Below are positions 58,691 through 64,000 of a stretch of 64,000 nt of DNA, one piece after another. Numbering within the stretch: the first letter of the stretch is position 1; each line of letters begins with the position of its first letter. The stretch is from an uncultured bacterium. Its GTDB lineage: Bacteria; Bacillota_I; Bacilli_A; Erysipelotrichales; Erysipelotrichaceae. Location of the stretch: the NCBI GenBank assembly GCA_903847945.1, contig CAINEY010000011.1, positions 124,001 through 188,000 of the forward strand. The letters run 5' to 3'. The notes below the pieces were generated by a model. The model saw only the letters and a list, made by a program, of their open reading frames with translations. It was not told the origin of the DNA and searched no databases. Both the position numbers and the translations under genes were made by a program.

Positions 58691-59726
58691 GGGGATGAGC
58701 GAAGACGTAACGCTTCTGGATTTGGTAGGAAATCACAAAGAGGAAGAGATCGACAAGGATCTTGAGGAGAACCACTTTCTGATTGAAGAGGGTATAGACG
58801 CCCTTGAGTAAGAAATAGGAAGCCATCATCTGAATAGCGGCCAAGCTGTAGTATTTGATGAGGGCACTCATCCAGGCCGCCTGACTCTTGAACACTAAGG
58901 TTTTATTGAGGGTAAAGTTGAGGTTGACGCTGACCAGACGGGCCAAGACGGTGGCCCACAAGATCGGATCCTGGACCTTCAGGGTATAGACCAGGAACGA
59001 GAAGAGACCCAAGTCAGCGGCCGTGGAGATCAATGAACTGGCGGAGAAACGCAAGATGCGCTTATAGATGCGGATGGAATCCAAGACCGGATTGAAGTGC
59101 GATGCCGCGTTATTGTCCAAATAGACCGTTTCGATGGGCACTTCGATGATGGGAATCCCAAGCTTTCCGCAGGCCAACAGGACATTCATCTCATACTCGT
59201 AGCGATCACCTTCGATCTTCGCCAATGCATCGAGGTGTTGGTAGTGGAAGGCTCTTAGTCCCGTTTGGGTGTCGGTGATGCGCTGACCGATGAGGTAACT
59301 GGTGATGGCCCGGGTGATGGTGTTGCCGAGACGGCTTTTGAGCGGAACATTGCTGAGATCGAAACGCCGGGCCCCCAGGATCAAGGCTTCAGGGCGTTTC
59401 TGCAAAGCTTCCAGCAGCGCAAACATGTCTTCCGGGCGATGTTGACCATCCGCATCGATGGTCACGGCGATCGAATTGTCTGGAGCATTCTTGGCTTCCT
59501 GAAGGGCAGTCTTGAGGGCTGCTCCTTTTCCGCGGTTGACCGGATGGACCAGTAAGGTGGTCTTAGGAAACAGTGAGACGGTCTTAAAAACCGAGTCACA
59601 GGCGGATGAACTCCCATCATTAACAACAATGATGCGGTTCACGCGCACATCCGCAGCCAAGGTTTGTACGAGATCGATGAGCCGTTGGTTGGGCTCGTAA
59701 GCAGGAATTAAGACCAGTGTCGTCAT
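58677..59726 (-). CDS. GT2 glycosyltransferase fused to GtrA-like membrane domain
   Basis: VLIPAYEPNQRL, VVNDGSSS, TIDADGQHRPEDM; C-terminal RFSASSLISTAADLGLFSFLVYTL...NFTLNKTLVFKS. Confidence 0.93.
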   Translation of the reverse strand: MTTLVLIPAYEPNQRLIDLVQTLAADVRVNRIIVVNDGSSSACDSVFKTVSLFPKTTLLVHPVNRGKGAALKTALQEAKNAPDNSIAVTIDADGQHRPEDMFALLEALQKRPEALILGARRFDLSNVPLKSRLGNTITRAITSYLIGQRITDTQTGLRAFHYQHLDALAKIEGDRYEYEMNVLLACGKLGIPIIEVPIETVYLDNNAASHFNPVLDSIRIYKRILRFSASSLISTAADLGLFSFLVYTLKVQDPILWATVLARLVSVNLNFTLNKTLVFKSQAAWMSALIKYYSLAAIQMMASYFLLKGVYTLFNQKVVLLKILVDLFLFVISYQIQKRYVFAHPHENT

Positions 59727-59808
59727 ATCACAGACCATTATAAAGGTTCAAGGGGTTTCTGTCATGAAAAGACGAGCACTTTATGCGGTCCGTGGTAGAA
59801 TAGTATCG

Positions 59809-62697
59809 ATGTCTACTCACCAAAAGAAACGCCATGTGCTTAAGAATGGCCCCCTGTATCTGATTGTGATTGCCTTGGTTTTCGGAACCCTGATTTTAAG
59901 TGAAGGGATTGAACGCTCCGTCGTGCCCTCGGATGAACCGGTTCCGTTAGAACCGGAAGGGCAGGCCCGAATCAACGCCCTAATCATCAACGAGATCATG
60001 AGCGCCAACGATGGGATCTATATGGATCCCAACGGTAAGACGTCCGATTGGATCGAACTCTATAACGGAACCGATCGGGCCATCAACCTCACCAACTTTG
60101 GGCTCAGTGATACGCTGGATGTGACCAAGTGGCTCTTTCCGGCGATCACGATCGAAGCCAAATCGTACTTAGTCGTTCCGCTGGATCCCGGACAGCTGGG
60201 CTTGTTTGCGGATTTCAGTTTAAGCCGGGACGGGGATGAAACGGTCGTATTAAGGGATGCGGGAGGGATAGTCATCGACTCGGTAACGACCCAACCTTTG
60301 GCTTCCGACACCGTTATGGGACGCAACCTGAGCGGACAGTGGGTCGTCATCGAGCAAGGCACCCCGGGTTATCCCAACACGACGGCGGGCTATGACGCCT
60401 ATCTGGCTTCGCTGGTCAGCGAACCGGGAGTTTTACGCATCAGTGAAGTGCTGCCGCGCAACCGAGGCAACTTCATCAGCGAGGGTGACTTGCCCGGATT
60501 CATCGAAATCACCAACACCGGATCGCAACCCATCGCCCTCAAGCGCTATGCGCTAAGCGATGATGCGCAGATTCCGTACAAATGGCAGTTTCCCGATGTG
60601 ATGCTGGATGGTGGAGAACAGATCGTCATTCTGACCGGATCCCGTTCCCGCTTCGACATTCCTTACAACACCGGTTTTTCACTCGATTCAGAGAACGGCA
60701 GTGTCGTACTCACCAACGCGCTCGGTAAAATCATCGATCGGATCGATTATGATGCCCTCAGTGATGGGATGGGACTTCAAGTCGTCAACGGAGTGATCGA
60801 ACGCTCGGTCAATCTCTCCCCGGGATATCCTAACACCGCAGCCGGAATCCAAGCGTTCAGGGAATCCACTGCCTTATCCGGAACGCTGATCCTGAGTGAA
60901 GTCATGGCCAATAACGTGTCCTTCGGATTACACAACGGCGCGTCGGCTTACCCTTGGGTCGAACTGAAGAACGATTCTGCACAGCCCATCACCTTGAGTG
61001 ACTATGCGCTCAATGACAGTGCCCGATTCTCGGATGCGGTCAGCTTGCCGAATGTGACACTTCAACCCGGGGAATACATCGTGTTCTTTTTGTCCGGAGA
61101 GGCCAACCTGTCGGTCCCCGGATATACGCATCTGGCAGTCAGCTTAGCCCAGGATGAAGGGCTTTATCTGATGCGTCAGGAGACTTTGGTGGATGCGGTC
61201 TATCCAGGAATACTGGAAATGGATCAAAGTTATGGCCGTAATGCCAATGGAGCCTGGCTGTATTTAACGGAACCCAGTCTGGGGACCCCCAACGGTTCTG
61301 GACGATTCGCGATCAGTGCCGCTCCGGTGTCCCTTCAAAGTGAAGGACGCTACCGGAGTCAGCAACTGACCGTGACCCTTCAAAGCGGTTCCACCATCTA
61401 TTATACCACCGACGGGACCACCCCGTCGACCTCCAGTCCACGCTACACCGGACCCATTACGTTAAATCAAACCGCCGTGGTTAAGGCGGTTTCTGTGCGC
61501 GAAGGGCAGTGGGATTCGCCCGTCGCCCAATACACGTATCTGCTTAATGATCTGCACGACATCAACGTCGTTTCCCTGACCGTGGATCCTCAACGTTTGG
61601 CTTACCTCAACGCCAATCCCAACAGTGCCACTCTGGAGATTCCGGCTCACATCACTTACTTTGATTCGGACGGTCCCGGGTTCTCGTTGGATGCCGGATT
61701 ACAGCTCTTTGGAGGCGTGACTCGATACATCCCCAAACGCAGTTACGTGGTGAAGTTTAAAGGGAAGTACGGCACCTCAAAACTGGCCTATCCGATGTTT
61801 GAGAACCGGGACTATGCTGTGTTTGATTCCTTGATCCTGCGTTCCGGTTCACAAGACTACAACACCACCATCATTCGTGACATCCTGGGGCTGGACATGA
61901 TGGAGTCCTCGGAGACGGTGTTGGTTCAGGCGTATGAGTCGATCGTTCTTTACATCAACGGGAAATACTGGGGTCTCTACGACATCCGCGAGCAAATCGA
62001 TGAAGACATGGTGGGGGGACAACTCAACATCCCGCGTGAGAACATCAACATTGTTCGGATCGATAACGTGGTGACTTCAGGCAGCATCGACAAGTACCGG
62101 CATATCTTAACGATGGCCAAAACCTTGGACTTCAGCGTGGAAGCCAACTACCGGGCGATGGAAGCCGAACTCAACATCGACTCCTACATCGATTACTGGT
62201 TGGCCGAGATGATGTGCGCCAACTACGATACCCTCAATACCCGCTATTTCTGGTCGCCGGATTACGACAACGGCAGAATCAACCTCTTCTTTTATGACTT
62301 GGATTACGCGTGGTATTGGCCCGATCTCAACTACTACAGCCACATGACCAATCCGGAAGGCATGGCCGTCCGTAAAGTCACTACAGCCTTGGGCATTGCG
62401 ATGGTGCAAAGCCCGATCTTCCGTGAACGGTTCCTGGAACGTTTGAGTGATTTCTTAACGAACCAGTGGACTGAGGACCTGGTGATGGATCGCCTGGATG
62501 CCCATTTGAGCCTTCTGTTGCCGGAAGTCCAGCGGGACTGGGCACGGTGGGGATTCGACTTCTCGACGTATGACAATAACGTGGACTACTTAAAAGATTT
62601 CATTCAACGTAGGACTGCTTCAGTCCTCAAAGATACCAAAGCCTATTTCGGTCTCTCGGATAGCGAATACGATGACCTCTTTGGAGATCTCCCATGA
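59809..62697 (+). CDS. Secreted multidomain protein: three lamin-tail-like domains, chitobiase/HEX C-terminal-like segment, CotH kinase domain
   Basis: INEIMSANDG..SDWIELYN; ISEVLPRNRG..GFIEITN; LSEVMANNVS..PWVELKN; YYTTDGTTPSTSSPRYTGPI; GLQLFGGVTRYIPKRSYVVKFKGKYG..LILRSGSQDYNTTIIRD..GLYDIREQIDED..INLFFYDLDYAW. Confidence 0.9.
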   Translation: MSTHQKKRHVLKNGPLYLIVIALVFGTLILSEGIERSVVPSDEPVPLEPEGQARINALIINEIMSANDGIYMDPNGKTSDWIELYNGTDRAINLTNFGLSDTLDVTKWLFPAITIEAKSYLVVPLDPGQLGLFADFSLSRDGDETVVLRDAGGIVIDSVTTQPLASDTVMGRNLSGQWVVIEQGTPGYPNTTAGYDAYLASLVSEPGVLRISEVLPRNRGNFISEGDLPGFIEITNTGSQPIALKRYALSDDAQIPYKWQFPDVMLDGGEQIVILTGSRSRFDIPYNTGFSLDSENGSVVLTNALGKIIDRIDYDALSDGMGLQVVNGVIERSVNLSPGYPNTAAGIQAFRESTALSGTLILSEVMANNVSFGLHNGASAYPWVELKNDSAQPITLSDYALNDSARFSDAVSLPNVTLQPGEYIVFFLSGEANLSVPGYTHLAVSLAQDEGLYLMRQETLVDAVYPGILEMDQSYGRNANGAWLYLTEPSLGTPNGSGRFAISAAPVSLQSEGRYRSQQLTVTLQSGSTIYYTTDGTTPSTSSPRYTGPITLNQTAVVKAVSVREGQWDSPVAQYTYLLNDLHDINVVSLTVDPQRLAYLNANPNSATLEIPAHITYFDSDGPGFSLDAGLQLFGGVTRYIPKRSYVVKFKGKYGTSKLAYPMFENRDYAVFDSLILRSGSQDYNTTIIRDILGLDMMESSETVLVQAYESIVLYINGKYWGLYDIREQIDEDMVGGQLNIPRENINIVRIDNVVTSGSIDKYRHILTMAKTLDFSVEANYRAMEAELNIDSYIDYWLAEMMCANYDTLNTRYFWSPDYDNGRINLFFYDLDYAWYWPDLNYYSHMTNPEGMAVRKVTTALGIAMVQSPIFRERFLERLSDFLTNQWTEDLVMDRLDAHLSLLLPEVQRDWARWGFDFSTYDNNVDYLKDFIQRRTASVLKDTKAYFGLSDSEYDDLFGDLP

Positions 62698-63374
62698 ACC
62701 TTCGCCATGAACTCAAATACGTAACGACACCGGGAAGGGCTCAGGCCTTGCGTTCGTCGCTCAGTGCCTTGATGGATAAGGATCCCAATGGAAATGCCGA
62801 GGGAGCCTATCAAATCATCAGCCTCTATTACGATACGATCGATGGGGCTGCCTTCTTCGATAAACTCGATGGGATCGAGTACCGACGAAAGTACCGCATC
62901 CGAGCCTACAACGCCAATCGTTCCTTCTTCAAACTGGAATGCAAATACAAGCTCCAGGATTGGACGGCCAAGGAATCCGAGACGATCGATCCTGAGCTGG
63001 TTCGAGCACTCATGAATGGATCGGAGGTGCGACCTGTTGAATTAACAGCAGGTCCTCTGACGAAACGGTTCCTGCGTGAAATCACGATGATGAATTTGAA
63101 ACCTTCAGTCATCATCCAGTATCAACGGACGGCCTTGGTCAGTGAGGATCTGGATGTGCGGGTTACCTTTGATGAACAGATCAGCATGGGTAGTTACACC
63201 ACGGATGTGTTCTCACCGGATCTGCCCCTGATTCCGGTGGTTGACGAGGAATCCGTCGTCGTGGAAGTGAAGTACAACGAAGTCTTACCGATGGTCATCG
63301 CGCTTCTCTTGCGTCCGATGACGATGCAACGCCTGGCCGTCAGTAAATACGCCTTAGGGTACAACAAAAAATAG
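62694..63374 (+). CDS. Polyphosphate polymerase (VTC)-domain protein
   Basis: RHELKYVT, ISLYYDTID, YRRKYRIRAYNANRSFFKLECKYK, VVEVKYNEVLP, SKYALGY tunnel-metalloenzyme motifs. Confidence 0.9.
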   Translation: MNLRHELKYVTTPGRAQALRSSLSALMDKDPNGNAEGAYQIISLYYDTIDGAAFFDKLDGIEYRRKYRIRAYNANRSFFKLECKYKLQDWTAKESETIDPELVRALMNGSEVRPVELTAGPLTKRFLREITMMNLKPSVIIQYQRTALVSEDLDVRVTFDEQISMGSYTTDVFSPDLPLIPVVDEESVVVEVKYNEVLPMVIALLLRPMTMQRLAVSKYALGYNKK

Positions 63375-63383
63375 GAGGTCTTT

Positions 63384-64000
63384 ATGGACATCATTCAACA
63401 GATTCAGCAGTTGCTGGTGCAGCAGTTTACCGGAACCATCACGTTAACGAGCATGCTGCTCTCGTTAGTCAGTGCCTTTGTCATTGCGCTGTACATTGTG
63501 CTGGTGTATCGCCGTACGTACAACGGTGTCGTCATGTCGAAATCGTTCGCACTGCTTCTGGTGCTGTTGGCGATGGTCACCTCGCTGGCCGTGAGGACCA
63601 TCAGTTCAAACCTGGCCTTGTCCCTGGGCATGGTCGGGGCCTTGTCGATCGTCCGTTACCGGACAGCCGTCAAAGATCCGCTGGATACCGGCTTTATCTT
63701 CTGGGCGATCATGGCGGGGATCATGGCGGGGATCGGGCTTTATCTCATTGCCATCATCAGTTCCTTGTTGTTGGGGGTGCTCTTCATGGTCATCTTCGGC
63801 GTCGAGATCAAACGTTCGGTGCAGTACCTCTTGATCGTCCGTTATGAAGCCTCAGCCCATGACTTGGTTATTGCGGCACTGAAGAAGTTACCTAAGCAAT
63901 CGCTGCGCAACAAACACCTGGTGGGTAACACCGTGGAGTTGACGTTGGATGTGCAATTGGCAGTAGGTCAGGATCATCTGATTGATCCGATCAAAGCGGT
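63384..64000 (+). CDS. DUF4956 domain membrane protein (3' truncated by window)
   Basis: Open frame from ATG 63384 (SD aggagg) to window end; LALSLGMVGALSIVRYRTAVKDPLDTGFIFWAIMAGI. Not in the ORF track because there is no in-window stop. Confidence 0.9.
   Translation, partial: MDIIQQIQQLLVQQFTGTITLTSMLLSLVSAFVIALYIVLVYRRTYNGVVMSKSFALLLVLLAMVTSLAVRTISSNLALSLGMVGALSIVRYRTAVKDPLDTGFIFWAIMAGIMAGIGLYLIAIISSLLLGVLFMVIFGVEIKRSVQYLLIVRYEASAHDLVIAALKKLPKQSLRNKHLVGNTVELTLDVQLAVGQDHLIDPIKA

Noticed and set aside
1-64000. CRISPR arrays, rRNA operons, IS elements
   Set aside because: No regularly spaced direct repeats, no rRNA motifs and no transposase ORFs with terminal inverted repeats were seen on reading both strands.

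Overview
The window is a gene-dense chromosomal segment from a low-GC-type Firmicute or Mollicutes relative; the lineage is inferred from family content (QueT, NusG-II/Gx, RnhC, MutS2, CvpA, TcdA) and is not proven. I support about 65 protein-coding genes, two tRNAs (Ala-CGC, Arg-TCT), many intrinsic terminators and several candidate regulatory sites. Most content is housekeeping: CorA, MurB, HflX, the speA-speE-speB polyamine operon, RlmD, GalE, Mrp, CysE, PurA, Ktr/Trk K+ uptake, GlpK, paired ABC exporters, LspA/RluD, MutS2, UvrC and MurI. The accessory regions are a large acidic LPNTG surface protein (52.2-54.6 kb), a degraded tyrosine-integrase scar beside tRNA-Arg (54.7-55.5 kb), and a right-hand surface locus (57.4-64.0 kb). 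That locus combines GT2-GtrA, phosphodiester glycosidase, a lamin-tail/CotH-kinase protein, a VTC-type polyphosphate polymerase domain protein and DUF4956; it is the best candidate for an under-described system. A second window-wide signal is that many operon-first genes lack a Shine-Dalgarno and have a -10 hexamer 6-10 nt before the start codon, suggesting pervasive leaderless mRNAs, while operon-internal genes keep strong SDs. No CRISPR array, rRNA, intact prophage or IS element was seen. Family names come from motif recognition by eye; no database search was run.
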